A DNA stretch of 64,000 bases from an uncultured Lachnospiraceae bacterium (lineage in GTDB: Bacteria > Bacillota > Clostridia > Lachnospirales > Lachnospiraceae), in the NCBI GenBank assembly GCA_902788035.1, contig CADAIL010000013.1, positions 47,309 to 111,308 on the forward strand. Reading direction: 5' to 3'. This document shows, piece after piece, positions 23,932 through 33,696 of this stretch. Within the stretch, counting starts at the first letter, position 1; each line of letters starts with the position of its first letter. The notes beneath the pieces are model-generated. The model did not search any database, was not told the DNA's origin, and saw only the letters and a list, made by a program, of their open reading frames with translations. The translations under genes and the position numbers were made by a program.

Positions 23932-26307
23932 ATGAATGAGAAAGCATTACACACACTGGAATATGATAAAATCGTTACCTTGCTCGAGGAGCGGGCTACT
24001 TCCGCCCCCGGCAAGGCTCTCTGCCGTGCGATCACGCCTTTGACGGACATTACGCAGATAGAGACGCTGCAGGAGGAGACAGCCGCAGCCGTCGGGCGGA
24101 TATTTGCAAAAGGCAGTATATCTTTCGGAAACACATTCGACGTGAACGCCTCACTCCTGCGCCTCCAGCTTGGCAGCGCCCTGGGCATCCGAGAGCTTCT
24201 TCAGATCTGCAAGCTGCTGGAGAACGCATCCCTGGTCCGCGCTTATGGCAGGAAGGAACGCGAGGATCAGCCCGACGATATCCTGACGATTCTTTTCAAC
24301 GGACTTGACCCAATTCCGTCCGCTACAAATGAAATCCGCCGCTGCATCGTCTCTGAGGACGAAGTCAGCGACAATGCGTCGAGCAATCTGAGACAGATCC
24401 GCAGAAGCATTAAAGCAGCAGGAGAGCGCATTTATTCCGAGCTCAACAAAATCATTGCTCAACACTCCAAAGATTATCTGCAGGACAGCATTATAACAAC
24501 ACGCGACGGGCGCTACTGTGTCCCGGTAAAGGTCGAGCACAAGGCCAATGTCGGCGGCATTGTCCACGATATGAGCTCGTCCGGCAGCACTCTGTTCATA
24601 GAGCCGGCATCTGTCGTCAAGCTGAATAATGAGATCCGCGAACTTGAGCTGGCTGAGCAGAAGGAGATCGAGGTCATCCTCGCTAAACTGTCCGATATGC
24701 TGGCAGAGTACGATGGGGCTATAAAATACGACTACGAGATCATGCGCTCACTCGACTTCATATTTGCGAGGGCAAGTCTGGCCATTGAGCAGAACGCTTC
24801 GAAGCCTCTCGTCAACAGCGAGGGGATCATCGAAATCAAGAAAGCCCGACATCCGCTGATCAGCAAGAAGAAGGTCGTGCCGATCGATATCCGTATCGGA
24901 GAGCAGTTCGATCTGCTGGTCATCACAGGTCCCAATACCGGTGGAAAGACAGTTACGCTCAAGACGACCGGTCTGCTCACACTGATGGCCCTGTCCGGTC
25001 TCCATATTCCGGCAGCGGACAGGAGCCGCATCGCGCTGTTCGATGAAGTCTACGCCGACATCGGCGATGAGCAGAGCATAGAGCAAAGCCTGTCGACATT
25101 CTCTTCCCACATGACGAATGTCGTCGACTTCCTCGCCCGGGCGGACGAAAGGTCTCTTGTACTGTTCGACGAACTCGGCGCCGGCACCGACCCGACGGAA
25201 GGAGCCGCCCTTGCGGTCGCAATTCTTGACAGCCTGCACAAGAGAGGAATTCGGACAATTGCGACGACCCACTACGCCGAGATCAAAGTCTATGCGCTCA
25301 GGACTCCGGGTGTTGAGAACGCTTCGTGTGAGTTCGATGTCGCGACTCTCTCCCCTACCTACCGGCTTCTCATCGGGGTGCCCGGCAAGAGTAATGCATT
25401 TGCAATATCCCGAAAGCTCGGCATGTCGGAGGACATCATTGAGGACGCAAAGTCTCTGCTCTCCGATCAGGCAGAATCCTTCGAGGACGTCATCTCCGAT
25501 CTGGAATCCAAGAGAGCCGGTCTCGAAAAGGAAAAAGAGGATGCCGAGAGAATGCGGAGGGAGATCGAAGCCCTTAAAAAGGACCTCGAATACCAGAAAG
25601 CTCACCTCACGGAGCAGAAGCAGAAGCTGATTGCCCAGTCTCAGGTCGAAGCCAGAAAGATTCTGCAGGACGCGAAGGATTATGCGGACCGCACGATCAG
25701 CTATTTTGCAAAGCACGGCGGCATTGCCTCCGGCAAGGATATGGAGAAGGAGCGCCAGGCTCTGCGCACAAAAATCAACGATTTAAACGGCAGTCTTACG
25801 GACATCGACGAGCAGAAGTCTAAATCCGGCACGCTGACGGCTAAGGACATCAAGGTAGGCGACGCGGTAAAAGTCATCAGCCTGAATCTGAAAGGAACGG
25901 TCAATTCGCTCCCGGATTCGAAGGGCAATCTGTTCGTTATGCTGGGTATCATGAGGACAAAAGTCAAACTTACGGATCTCGAGAAAATCGATGAAGTCGA
26001 GATCACCGCGCCGGGCGTCAAGAAGAGCTCGACCGGGAAGCTCAGAATGGAGAAGTCATCGACAGCCACCACGGAGATTAACCTGCTCGGTATGACAGTC
26101 GATGAAGCTTGTATGGAACTCGAAAAATTCATCGATAACGCTTACATGGCGCATCTGCCCTCGGTGCGGATCGTCCATGGCAAGGGCACAGGCGCGCTCA
26201 GAAAGGGCGTGCAGCAGTATCTGAAACGCAATAAACATATAAAGACTTTCCGCCTCGGTGAATACGGTGAGGGCGATGCGGGTGTCACAATCGCAGAACT
26301 CAAGTGA
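23932..26307 (+). CDS. mutS2: MutS2 (RqcU-type) ATPase and Smr endonuclease
   Basis: 791 residues, full length. MutS core with Walker A 'GPNTGGKTVTLKT' (about 333) and Walker B 'LVLFDELGAGTDPTEGA' (about 410), long coiled coil (about 515-600), KOW-like stretch, and C-terminal Smr domain ('INLLGMTVDEACMELEKFID', 'VRIVHGKGTGALRKGV'). Family members suppress homologous recombination and, in Bacillus, split collided ribosomes. Lacks the mismatch recognition domain of MutS. First gene of a probable operon with the two-component system 16 bases downstream. Confidence 0.93.
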   Translation: MNEKALHTLEYDKIVTLLEERATSAPGKALCRAITPLTDITQIETLQEETAAAVGRIFAKGSISFGNTFDVNASLLRLQLGSALGIRELLQICKLLENASLVRAYGRKEREDQPDDILTILFNGLDPIPSATNEIRRCIVSEDEVSDNASSNLRQIRRSIKAAGERIYSELNKIIAQHSKDYLQDSIITTRDGRYCVPVKVEHKANVGGIVHDMSSSGSTLFIEPASVVKLNNEIRELELAEQKEIEVILAKLSDMLAEYDGAIKYDYEIMRSLDFIFARASLAIEQNASKPLVNSEGIIEIKKARHPLISKKKVVPIDIRIGEQFDLLVITGPNTGGKTVTLKTTGLLTLMALSGLHIPAADRSRIALFDEVYADIGDEQSIEQSLSTFSSHMTNVVDFLARADERSLVLFDELGAGTDPTEGAALAVAILDSLHKRGIRTIATTHYAEIKVYALRTPGVENASCEFDVATLSPTYRLLIGVPGKSNAFAISRKLGMSEDIIEDAKSLLSDQAESFEDVISDLESKRAGLEKEKEDAERMRREIEALKKDLEYQKAHLTEQKQKLIAQSQVEARKILQDAKDYADRTISYFAKHGGIASGKDMEKERQALRTKINDLNGSLTDIDEQKSKSGTLTAKDIKVGDAVKVISLNLKGTVNSLPDSKGNLFVMLGIMRTKVKLTDLEKIDEVEITAPGVKKSSTGKLRMEKSSTATTEINLLGMTVDEACMELEKFIDNAYMAHLPSVRIVHGKGTGALRKGVQQYLKRNKHIKTFRLGEYGEGDAGVTIAELK

Positions 26308-26323
26308 GAGAGAAGGTTTTCTT

Positions 26324-27028
26324 ATGGCTGAAAGACAAAAAGTTTTAATTGTCGATGATGACTCTAATATCGCAGAAATTATTTCCCTGTATCTGATCAA
26401 AGAAATGTTCGAGACAAAGGTCGCTGAAGATGGCTATGAAGCTCTGGAGCTCTTTGAGAGTTTTGAGCCGGATCTGATCATTCTCGACCTAATGCTCCCG
26501 GGTAAAGACGGATATGAGGTGTGCAGGGAGATAAGAAAACAAAAGGACACGCCGATCATCATGCTCTCCGCAAAGGGAGAGACCTTTGACAAAGTACTCG
26601 GCCTTGAGCTGGGTGCAGATGATTACATGATAAAGCCCTTCGACACGAAGGAGCTGGTCGCGCGGGTAAAGGCCGTGCTTCGCCGCTACCGCAAAGCGGC
26701 GCCTGCCCCGGAAAAGCCAAAACAGAAGATCCGGGTCGTAGAGTATCCGAACCTGACGATCAATCAGACCAACTATTCCGTCACCTATAACGGACGTGAA
26801 CTTGTCATGCCTCCCAAGGAATTGGAACTCCTCTACTTTCTGGCGTCACAGCCGAATCAGGTCTTCACTCGCGAGCAGCTGCTGGACCACATCTGGGGCT
26901 ATGAATATATCGGCGATACGAGGACCGTGGATGTCCACATCAAGAGGCTGAGAGAGAAAATCAGCGATCATGAGAACTGGGCGATCCGGACAGTATGGGG
27001 TATCGGTTATAAGTTCGAAGTGAAATGA
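26324..27028 (+). CDS. OmpR/PhoB-family response regulator
   Basis: 234 residues. Receiver domain with Asp11/Asp12, phosphoacceptor Asp55 in 'IILDLMLPG', Lys in 'DDYMIKPFD'. C-terminal winged helix ('LVMPPKELELLYFLASQPNQVFTREQLLDHIWGYEY', 'TVDVHIKRLREKI'). Start at MAERQ with AGAAGG seven bases upstream. Paired with the kinase 25 bases downstream. Resembles the WalR/PhoB branch; targets unknown. Confidence 0.92.
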   Translation: MAERQKVLIVDDDSNIAEIISLYLIKEMFETKVAEDGYEALELFESFEPDLIILDLMLPGKDGYEVCREIRKQKDTPIIMLSAKGETFDKVLGLELGADDYMIKPFDTKELVARVKAVLRRYRKAAPAPEKPKQKIRVVEYPNLTINQTNYSVTYNGRELVMPPKELELLYFLASQPNQVFTREQLLDHIWGYEYIGDTRTVDVHIKRLREKISDHENWAIRTVWGIGYKFEVK

Positions 27029-27053
27029 TCGTGGATTCCCCGGAGAATATTTC

Positions 27054-28460
27054 ATGAGAAGAATGCTTTACTGGAAATTTATATTTGCTTATCTGATCCT
27101 CGCTATCCTGTCTCTGCTGGTCGTGACGACACTCGGCAGACAGCTGGTGGAAAATAGCCGCGTCAGGGCGGAAGCCGATACAATGTACGCGGAGGCCTCC
27201 CGCATTGCCGCTTCCCACGGCGTGAGGTATTTTATTGCATCAGCTGATCTCAAAGAGAGTTATGAGAATCTGCAGACAATTGCCGCCGCGGACGAAACAG
27301 TGATCCGGGTGATAGCAACAGACGGCAGGGAAATCATAAACACGGATATGCCTTATGATCCTGAGAAGCCTCACGTCATTGAATCTTTCAATTATGCGAC
27401 CTTCGGACCCGGAATATATGAGATCGGTACGTTTTATGACGAATATGCGGAGGATTGTCTGAGCGTGATCTGCCCTGTAACGAGCGGTGTTCGTGTGAGA
27501 GGCTACATAGCAATCACCGAAGATCTGACTGTGATCCGGGATGAAGTTGCAGCGACGGTCAGGATCATGATGATCATCGCCGCCGTGAACTTCGGTCTCT
27601 CCTTCCTCATCCTGCTCTTCTTTGCGCTCACGACCTACAGGCCGATGCTTCAGATCATGGACGGGGCAAAGGAATTTGCATCCGGCAATCTGCAGCATAA
27701 AATCAGAGTCACGAGCCACGATGAAATGGGATACCTCGCGGACACACTGAATCTCATGGCCGGTGAGCTCCGAAAGAACAATGACTATCAGAAAAACTTC
27801 ATCTCCAATGTCAGCCATGATTTCCGCTCCCCCCTGACCTCGATCAAGGGATTTTCGGAGGCCATGCTCGATGGGACCATCCCGCCGGAGATGCATGACA
27901 GATATCTCGGGATCATCGTGCAGGAGACGGAGAGACTTAACAAGCTCACCAACACGATCCTTGAACTCAACAGCATGGACAGGGATAAGACTTCTCTCAA
28001 CATGTCGCGCTTTGACATCAACGCTATGCTGAAGAGCACGGCAGCCGTGTTCGAGGGAAGCTGCAGAAAGAAAAAGATCAGCATCAATCTGGTGCTGACC
28101 GGGACCGAACTCTTTGTCCGGGGAGACAGGGAAAAAATAGAGCAGGTCGTCTACAACCTGCTCGATAACGCGATCAAATTCAGTGACAGAAGCTCTGAAG
28201 TCAAAATCGAAACGACCATCCAGAGGGGCAAATGCGCAGTCTCAGTCAAGGACGAGGGCTGCGGCATAGCCCGCGACGACCTGACCAAAATCTGGGACCG
28301 CTTCTATAAGAGCGACTCTTCCCGTGGCAGAGACCGTCAGGGAACTGGTCTCGGTCTCTCGATCGTCAAGGAAATTATCAGCGCTCACGGTCAGACAATT
28401 TCCGTCGTCAGCACGGAGAACGTTGGCACAGAGTTCATCTTTACGCTCGAGATGGCATAA
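27054..28460 (+). CDS. Sensor histidine kinase
   Basis: 468 residues. Membrane helices at about 7-28 and 170-195 frame an extracellular sensor domain; HAMP follows ('TYRPMLQIMDGAKEFASGNLQHKI'). HisKA with phospho-His255 in 'ISNVSHDFRSPLTSIKG', HATPase with 'NLLDNAIKFS', 'DEGCGIARDDLTKIWDRFYK' and 'GTGLGLSIVKEI'. Phosphorylates the upstream response regulator. The PhoR/WalK-type layout suggests an envelope or phosphate signal, which the sequence does not settle. Transcript reads into palindromic repeat R4 43 bases after the stop. Confidence 0.92.
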   Translation: MRRMLYWKFIFAYLILAILSLLVVTTLGRQLVENSRVRAEADTMYAEASRIAASHGVRYFIASADLKESYENLQTIAAADETVIRVIATDGREIINTDMPYDPEKPHVIESFNYATFGPGIYEIGTFYDEYAEDCLSVICPVTSGVRVRGYIAITEDLTVIRDEVAATVRIMMIIAAVNFGLSFLILLFFALTTYRPMLQIMDGAKEFASGNLQHKIRVTSHDEMGYLADTLNLMAGELRKNNDYQKNFISNVSHDFRSPLTSIKGFSEAMLDGTIPPEMHDRYLGIIVQETERLNKLTNTILELNSMDRDKTSLNMSRFDINAMLKSTAAVFEGSCRKKKISINLVLTGTELFVRGDREKIEQVVYNLLDNAIKFSDRSSEVKIETTIQRGKCAVSVKDEGCGIARDDLTKIWDRFYKSDSSRGRDRQGTGLGLSIVKEIISAHGQTISVVSTENVGTEFIFTLEMA

Positions 28461-28503
28461 TAAGCATAATAAGCGGCAAGAACGCAGGGCCGTTCTTGAT
28501 GTA

Positions 28504-28699
28504 ATAGTTCAGACAGGCTATGACGAAGTTCCGGAATCCGGCGCAGCCATCATCTTCATCGAAAAACGCAGGTCCTTTCTGAGAGCTTAGCAAGCTTTCG
28601 CATTGCTGATCTCTCAGTGAAGGACCTGCAAATGTTTTTCTCACGAAGATGGATGTCTGCACCGGAAACGGATCGCAGAATATGCCTGTCTGAACTATT
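28504..28699 (+). repeat. Long palindromic repeat, copy R4 (inverted relative to R1-R3)
   Basis: 196 bases. Outer arms AGTTCAGACAGGCTA / TATGCCTGTCTGAACT, inner arms GCAGGTCC/GGACCTGC and CATCTTCATCGAAAAAC / GTTTTTCTCACGAAGATG, tip AGCAAGCTTTCGCATTGCT. Its orientation is opposite to R1-R3, as is the histidine kinase gene that reads into it. Confidence 0.9.
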
Positions 28700-28799
28700 T
28701 CACTTTATTCAGTTCTTCCGGCTGAGGTCTGTCCGGATTTGTGCGGGCGTCTCAGCAATTATTTCACTTTATTCAGCTCTTCCGGCTGAGGTCTGTCCA
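28698..28799. repeat. Duplicated 3' end of the neighbouring gene
   Basis: Bases 28698-28735 repeat 28762-28799 with one mismatch (38 bases, offset 64). The second copy is the last 12 codons of the gene ending at 28759; the first copy is non-coding and touches repeat R4. Confidence 0.8.
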
Positions 28800-29289
28800 G
28801 ATAGCGGACGCTCTCACCGTTTATCACAGTTCTTGCGATGCCGGGTCTCAGCTCCCCGATCTCATCACAGGTGAGCCCTGCCCTTTGGGCAGCTTTCATA
28901 AGTTCGTCACCATGAACGGTAACAGCGAGATACGCGCCGTCCGAGAGTGCATAATAAGGATTGAGGTCGAACTTCTCCAGAATTTCGACTGTCTCCTGTC
29001 TGATCGGTATATCTCTGAGGTGTATTTCAAGTCCTGTCCCGAGTTCCTCCGCCATGCGCCAGAGGGCAGATAATATCCCCTGCCCGCCGATCTCCTTAGC
29101 GTATGAACAGTACTCCGGAAGATATGCTGGGAGGTCCTCGGCGCACGCTAAATAGAACCTTACCGCCTCCTCCGCACGTCTCATGAAAAAATGAGGAAAG
29201 AACGTTTCAAGTTCCTCCCTCTTATTTTCGAGCAGCCATCCTGCCGCTCCCAGCGCAATCGTATTTACAACATAGATTTTCTCACTCAT
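28759..29289 (-). CDS. AIR synthase C-terminal domain-like protein
   Basis: 176 residues. The part 'GGQGILSALWRMAEELGTGLEIHLRDIPIRQETVEILEKFDLNPYYALSDGAYLAV' has the pattern of the C-terminal domain of AIR synthase/HypE/ThiL-type proteins; the N-terminal ATP-binding half of those enzymes is absent. Start at MSEKIY, three bases after the stop of the VanW gene, so translation is likely coupled. Function unknown. Confidence 0.6.
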   Translation of the reverse strand: MSEKIYVVNTIALGAAGWLLENKREELETFFPHFFMRRAEEAVRFYLACAEDLPAYLPEYCSYAKEIGGQGILSALWRMAEELGTGLEIHLRDIPIRQETVEILEKFDLNPYYALSDGAYLAVTVHGDELMKAAQRAGLTCDEIGELRPGIARTVINGESVRYLDRPQPEELNKVK

Positions 29290-29294
29290 ATGCG

Positions 29295-30842
29295 TCAATA
29301 ACCACACTCGGCCAGAGCCTTCTCTACGTTTTCAATCTTCTGCGTGTAAGCAGCTGAAGCCACCTTGTCTCTCGCGCGCTCATCAGAAGATTTCAGGCCG
29401 ACCACATATGTGCAGGGCTGCATGGGATAGTAGCTGGTATTCACCGTCTCCTGATAGGTCTCTCCGCCCTGAGTCACAGTTTTAATCAGCTCCGCGTCGA
29501 TTCCTTCCGATCCGTCGTTCGTGCAGTCGAAGTAACCGAGATATTTCTCATCGCTGGTATTAATAACGACCTCGACTTTTTCAGTATGAGTGACTTTCGA
29601 CTCATAGGTCACTTCTCTGTCTTTTGGTCTGTACTCAGCGCCGTAGATGACGAAACGCAGATCTCCGTCGTCCGCTTCCCCGTAGATGTAAATGGGCACA
29701 TCGAGATTATTGGTAAACTGAAGATCTTTTCCTCCGTCCTCGGAAATTGCGGCGTCCTTGGACTTTTCTATATAGCTGACCATCATAGAATGATTATGTC
29801 TCTCATCTACCTGAAGCTCAGCGTCAAGAAGAGCCAGATAAAGGGTCGTCGCGACCTGGCAGATACCGCCGCCGTAGGTATCGACGAGTGACCCCTCCGC
29901 AATCGACGGCGCAAGCGCATATCCGTTATCCGCGGTAAAGGGCACCACATGGTCAAGAAGGGAGAATGAGTCGCCGGGCATTATGATCGTGCCGGATATA
30001 AGGCGCACACCGTTCTCAATATTCTTGCTGCGCGCGTCTGAACTGCCGCCGTAGTCAGTCCAGCCTCGCCCGAGAACGTCTTTGACCTTGTCCAGTGAAT
30101 CTGCCGGGACTCTCGGTTTCAGCGTCTTCGAAGAGAGCGTGATTTCCGGATCTCCGTTCTGCCAGCCGGAATTCAGATATACATTCAGCTGGCTGAAGGA
30201 GCTGTCCTGATCGACCTCGATCCCGTTCGAGCCTGGAGTGACCGAGAGGGATCCGTCCGGATTTACGGATATTTTACTGCTCACGGGGCTTTTATACACC
30301 TCGTCGGCGATCTCCTCAATAAAATATCTTACAGTATCTGAGTCATAGGATTTCTCGAGAAGGAATGTTCTCCCCTCCTCAGCCGTGTCTTTTCGAATCT
30401 TATATCTTTCAATTATGTTGCCGCTCTGGCCGAGCTTCAGGGCTTCCTCTGCCACATTCGTGTTGGTCCAGTGGAATCCGAGATCGGACATGGCGATTTC
30501 CCGCGTGTAATCCTCTCCGACATGGATCTTCAGCTTTGAGGAAGCCATCTCATTTATATGCTCCTCGACCGCTGCCTGAGCCTCCGCCCCTGTCATGCCC
30601 GAAACATCCACAGAGCCGATCGTCACGCCGTTCAGTATCGTGCGTTCCTTTGACTTTCCGGTGTCCTCGGATGGGGCTGAGATGCTGCTCTCATCATCCG
30701 GGACATCAGAGACTAAAGAGCTCTCAGTGGAACTGTCAAAATCAGATGCCATTGCAGGCATGACCAGACCGAGAATCATAGTCAGAGCCAGAATAACGGC
30801 TATGATCGCAACGATAATTCGCTGCCATTTTCTGTTCATCAT
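29295..30842 (-). CDS. VanW family protein (YoaR-like) with G5-like domain
   Basis: 515 residues. One N-terminal membrane helix (about 8-32), a Ser/Asp-rich linker, a peptidoglycan-binding YoaR-like domain (about 95-240), the VanW domain with 'GGGICQVATTLYLALLDAELQVDERHNHS' (about 320-350) and a C-terminal G5-like region ('THTEKVEVVINTSDEKYLG'). Membrane-anchored outer-surface protein. VanW is named after a vancomycin gene cluster but has no known enzyme activity, and no resistance genes are near. Function unproven. Confidence 0.85.
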   Translation of the reverse strand: MMNRKWQRIIVAIIAVILALTMILGLVMPAMASDFDSSTESSLVSDVPDDESSISAPSEDTGKSKERTILNGVTIGSVDVSGMTGAEAQAAVEEHINEMASSKLKIHVGEDYTREIAMSDLGFHWTNTNVAEEALKLGQSGNIIERYKIRKDTAEEGRTFLLEKSYDSDTVRYFIEEIADEVYKSPVSSKISVNPDGSLSVTPGSNGIEVDQDSSFSQLNVYLNSGWQNGDPEITLSSKTLKPRVPADSLDKVKDVLGRGWTDYGGSSDARSKNIENGVRLISGTIIMPGDSFSLLDHVVPFTADNGYALAPSIAEGSLVDTYGGGICQVATTLYLALLDAELQVDERHNHSMMVSYIEKSKDAAISEDGGKDLQFTNNLDVPIYIYGEADDGDLRFVIYGAEYRPKDREVTYESKVTHTEKVEVVINTSDEKYLGYFDCTNDGSEGIDAELIKTVTQGGETYQETVNTSYYPMQPCTYVVGLKSSDERARDKVASAAYTQKIENVEKALAECGY

Positions 30843-30873
30843 ATAGTTGTATCTCCGTATACTTCCGGAATCT

Positions 30874-30951
30874 CCTGCGCAAAGTCCCTCTCTTTGGACA
30901 TGCGCAGGATCCAGTCACTTGGGCCGGCTAGTTTCCGGCTAAGCGACTGAG
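30874..30951. other. Two hairpins between glyA and the VanW gene
   Basis: CCTGCGCA-GTCC / GGAC-TGCGCAGG (30874-30908) and AGTCACTT-CCGG / CCGG-AAGCGACT (30911-30951). They may end the glyA transcript, but no T run follows on either strand. Confidence 0.45.
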
Positions 30952-30967
30952 GTTCCCGCTTCGAACA

Positions 30968-32203
30968 TTACTCGAGCGGATACTTGTCTGTGAGTTCTTT
31001 TACAATAGCCTTCGCGCTGTCAATATTGGCCTCGCTCTCTGTGACCATTGCGATTGCTTCCGCTACGCGGTCCATGTCCTCAGTGTTAAAGCCGCGGGTC
31101 GTGCAGGCAGGTGTGCCGAGGCGAACGCCGCTGGTAACGAACGGAGATCTCGGGTCGCGCGGGACTGTATTTTTATTTGCAGTGATATTAGCCAGGTCGA
31201 GACGCGCTTCAAGCTCTTTTCCAGTGACCTCAGTTCCCCGAAGGTCGACAAGCATGAGGTGATTGTCTGTGCCTCCGCTCACGAGCTTAATACCGCGGTT
31301 CATAAGGCCTTTGGCCAGAGCCTGCGCATTGTCGATGACCCTGCCGGCATATTCCTTATATTCAGGCTGCAGATCTTCCTTGAGCATGACTGCCTTCGAA
31401 GCGATCGAGTGCATCTGTGGACCGCCCTGTGTGCCCGGGAAGATGGACTTGTTGAGCTTGTGATCTTTGGCAAATTCAGCGTCGGACAGGATCATACCTC
31501 CGCGCGGTCCGCGAAGTGTCTTGTGGGTCGTTGTCGTCGTGACATGGGCGTACGGAATCGGGCTCGGATGATATCCGGTCGCCACGAGACCCGCGATGTG
31601 AGCCATGTCGACCATGAGATAAGCGCCGACCATATCCGCGATATCGCGCATTCTCTTGAAGTCGATTGTTCTGCAGTAAGCTGACGCGCCTGCAATGATC
31701 ATCTTCGGGCGGCAGGATCTCGCGATGCGCTCGACCTCATCGTAATCGATAAAACCGTTCGCGTCGACTCCGTAGGGTACGGCTTTGAAATAGTCACCGG
31801 ATACGTTGGCAGATGATCCGTGAGACAGATGTCCCCCCTCATCGAGCTTCATTCCCATAAATGTATCGCCCGGCTGGAGCAGCGCGTAGAACACGGCAAA
31901 ATTGGCCTGAGCGCCGGAATGCGGCTGGACGTTGGCATATGTACAGCCGAACAGTTTTTTCGCGCGGCTGATTGCCAGCTCTTCAATCTCATCGACAACA
32001 TCGCATCCGCCATAGTAGCGGTGAAGCGGGTAGCCTTCAGCGTATTTATTGGTCAGCACCGAACCGAGCGCTGACATGACAGCTTTGCTTGCCCAGTTCT
32101 CGGACGCGATAAGCTCAATATGTGAATTCTGACGATTAAATTCCTTCTGAATAAGATCTGCGATTTTTGGATCAACTTTTTTTATGTCTTCGAGAGTATA
32201 CAA
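30968..32203 (-). CDS. glyA: Serine hydroxymethyltransferase
   Basis: 411 residues from a TTG at 32203, which has GGAGG seven bases upstream; the longer frame to 32287 overlaps the promoter. PLP-binding Lys228 in '[15 protein letters not shown]', substrate motifs '[11 protein letters not shown]', '[13 protein letters not shown]', 'HLSHG'. Cytosolic dimer/tetramer converting serine and tetrahydrofolate to glycine and 5,10-methylene-THF. Own promoter upstream. Confidence 0.95.
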   Translation of the reverse strand: MYTLEDIKKVDPKIADLIQKEFNRQNSHIELIASENWASKAVMSALGSVLTNKYAEGYPLHRYYGGCDVVDEIEELAISRAKKLFGCTYANVQPHSGAQANFAVFYALLQPGDTFMGMKLDEGGHLSHGSSANVSGDYFKAVPYGVDANGFIDYDEVERIARSCRPKMIIAGASAYCRTIDFKRMRDIADMVGAYLMVDMAHIAGLVATGYHPSPIPYAHVTTTTTHKTLRGPRGGMILSDAEFAKDHKLNKSIFPGTQGGPQMHSIASKAVMLKEDLQPEYKEYAGRVIDNAQALAKGLMNRGIKLVSGGTDNHLMLVDLRGTEVTGKELEARLDLANITANKNTVPRDPRSPFVTSGVRLGTPACTTRGFNTEDMDRVAEAIAMVTESEANIDSAKAIVKELTDKYPLE

Positions 32204-32249
32204 TTCTTTTCCTCCTGCGGTTAAGGTTATCTGAACGATTAACTCCCTT

Positions 32250-32278
32250 ATTATACATGAGTTGAATCGAAATGCCAA
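32250..32278 (-). promoter_or_regulatory. glyA promoter
   Basis: TTGGCA (32273-32278), 17-base spacer, TATAAT (32250-32255) on the minus strand, 46 bases before the TTG start. No glycine or folate riboswitch fits in the short leader. Confidence 0.8.
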
Positions 32279-32323
32279 ATCAAACACGCCAAACAGCGCA
32301 AGCTTTGGAGATTTGCAGATGTA

Positions 32324-33673
32324 TTACCCGTTTTGCTTCGTATTTTTGGACATATTTGCAAATTTCGTGTACTCAGGCAGCCACACCAGCTTCACGGTTC
32401 CGATCGGACCGTTCCTCTGCTTGCCGATAATGATCTCGGCTATGCCCTTCTCTTCTGTATCTTTATTATAGTAGTCATCGCGGTATATGAACATGACCAT
32501 ATCGGCATCCTGCTCGATGGCGCCGGACTCACGAAGGTCCGACATCATGGGTCTGTGGTCCTCGCGCTGCTCGACCGCGCGGTTGAGCTGGGACAGTGCG
32601 ACAATCGGGATGTTCAGCTCACGAGCCAGGGATTTCAGCGCACGGGAAATGTCCGATATCTCCTGCTGGCGGTTGTCATTCCTGCCGCCGTTGCCCGCCA
32701 TCAGCTGAAGATAGTCAATAAATATGATCTGAATATCGTGATCCAGCTTATACTTGCGGGCTCTGGAGCGGAACTCCTGCAGATTAATGCCCGGGGTATC
32801 GTCGATGACCAGCTGCGAATTGCTGATAATGCCGGCACCCTCCACGAGTTTCGCCCACTCATCATCCTTGAGCTTGCCTGTTCTGAGGGACTGGGCATTG
32901 ACGCGCGATTCGAGCGCGAAGAGACGGTTCATCAGCTGGTCCCGGCTCATCTCAAGAGAGAACAGAGCGCACGGAATATTTTTCCGGAAAGCCATGTACT
33001 CGGCAATGTTGAGCACGAAGGCTGTCTTTCCCATGGACGGTCTTGCCGCGATCAGAATAAAATCAGACGGCTGAAAGCCGGATGTCTTGTAATCCAGATC
33101 CAGAAATCCGGTCGGCAGACCTGTCACGGAACTCTTTAATCTGGACGCATTCTCGATCTTCTCGAGTGTCTGCATGACAATATCCCTGATCGGCGTATAC
33201 TCACTGGAAGACTTCTGCTGAAGTACATTAAAGACGTTCTTCTCCGTCTTCTCAAGTATCGTGCTGACCTCCTCATGGCCCAGGAAACAGTCATTTTCAA
33301 TATCCTGGGCGACGCGGATCAGGCGGCGCAGAGTAGCCTTCTCAGCCACTATATTGGCGTAATGACGGATATTGGCGGATGTCGGCACTGATGTGACGAT
33401 CTCCGCGACAAAGGACATGTCAGCAAGTTCCGGCGGCACATCCTTCTCCCTGAGAGCATTCTGAAGCGTGATGACGTCAACAGGTTTATCCTTCTCGGCC
33501 AGTTCCTTCATAGCCTCGAAAATAATACCGTACTGCTGTTCATAAAAATCCTCTTTGGTGAGGATCTCAAGTGCAGTCAGTACGGCTTCCCGGTCCATAA
33601 GCATGGAGCCTATGACCGATTTCTCCGCCTCAAGCGAGTGAGGCGGAATGCGTTTAATGAGAGCTTCTTCCAT
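32324..33673 (-). CDS. dnaB: Replicative DNA helicase DnaB
   Basis: 449 residues. N-terminal DnaB domain ('IPPHSLEAEKSVIGSMLMD') and RecA-like C-terminal domain with Walker A 'ARPSMGKTAF', 'DYLQLM', and 'LSQLNRAVEQREDHRPMMSDLRESGAIEQDAD'. Hexameric fork helicase. Last gene of the rpsF operon. AAGGGAGG before the ATG. Confidence 0.95.
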   Translation of the reverse strand: MEEALIKRIPPHSLEAEKSVIGSMLMDREAVLTALEILTKEDFYEQQYGIIFEAMKELAEKDKPVDVITLQNALREKDVPPELADMSFVAEIVTSVPTSANIRHYANIVAEKATLRRLIRVAQDIENDCFLGHEEVSTILEKTEKNVFNVLQQKSSSEYTPIRDIVMQTLEKIENASRLKSSVTGLPTGFLDLDYKTSGFQPSDFILIAARPSMGKTAFVLNIAEYMAFRKNIPCALFSLEMSRDQLMNRLFALESRVNAQSLRTGKLKDDEWAKLVEGAGIISNSQLVIDDTPGINLQEFRSRARKYKLDHDIQIIFIDYLQLMAGNGGRNDNRQQEISDISRALKSLARELNIPIVALSQLNRAVEQREDHRPMMSDLRESGAIEQDADMVMFIYRDDYYNKDTEEKGIAEIIIGKQRNGPIGTVKLVWLPEYTKFANMSKNTKQNG

Positions 33674-33696
33674 CGGACCTCCCTTATCGTAACCGT

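Noticed and set aside
24748..25716. 322-codon frame antisense to mutS2
   Set aside because: mutS2 is complete and conserved; this is a codon-bias shadow.
26324..28460. Two-component system as the van or phosphate regulator
   Set aside because: No pst or van genes adjoin; only the general OmpR/PhoB class can be supported.
28324..28590. 88-codon frame overlapping the end of the histidine kinase gene
   Set aside because: Out-of-frame shadow that only stays open by reading into palindromic repeat R4.
29295..30842. VanW protein as evidence for a vancomycin resistance cluster
   Set aside because: VanW-domain proteins are widespread in Clostridia and no vanH, vanA/B or vanX gene is near.
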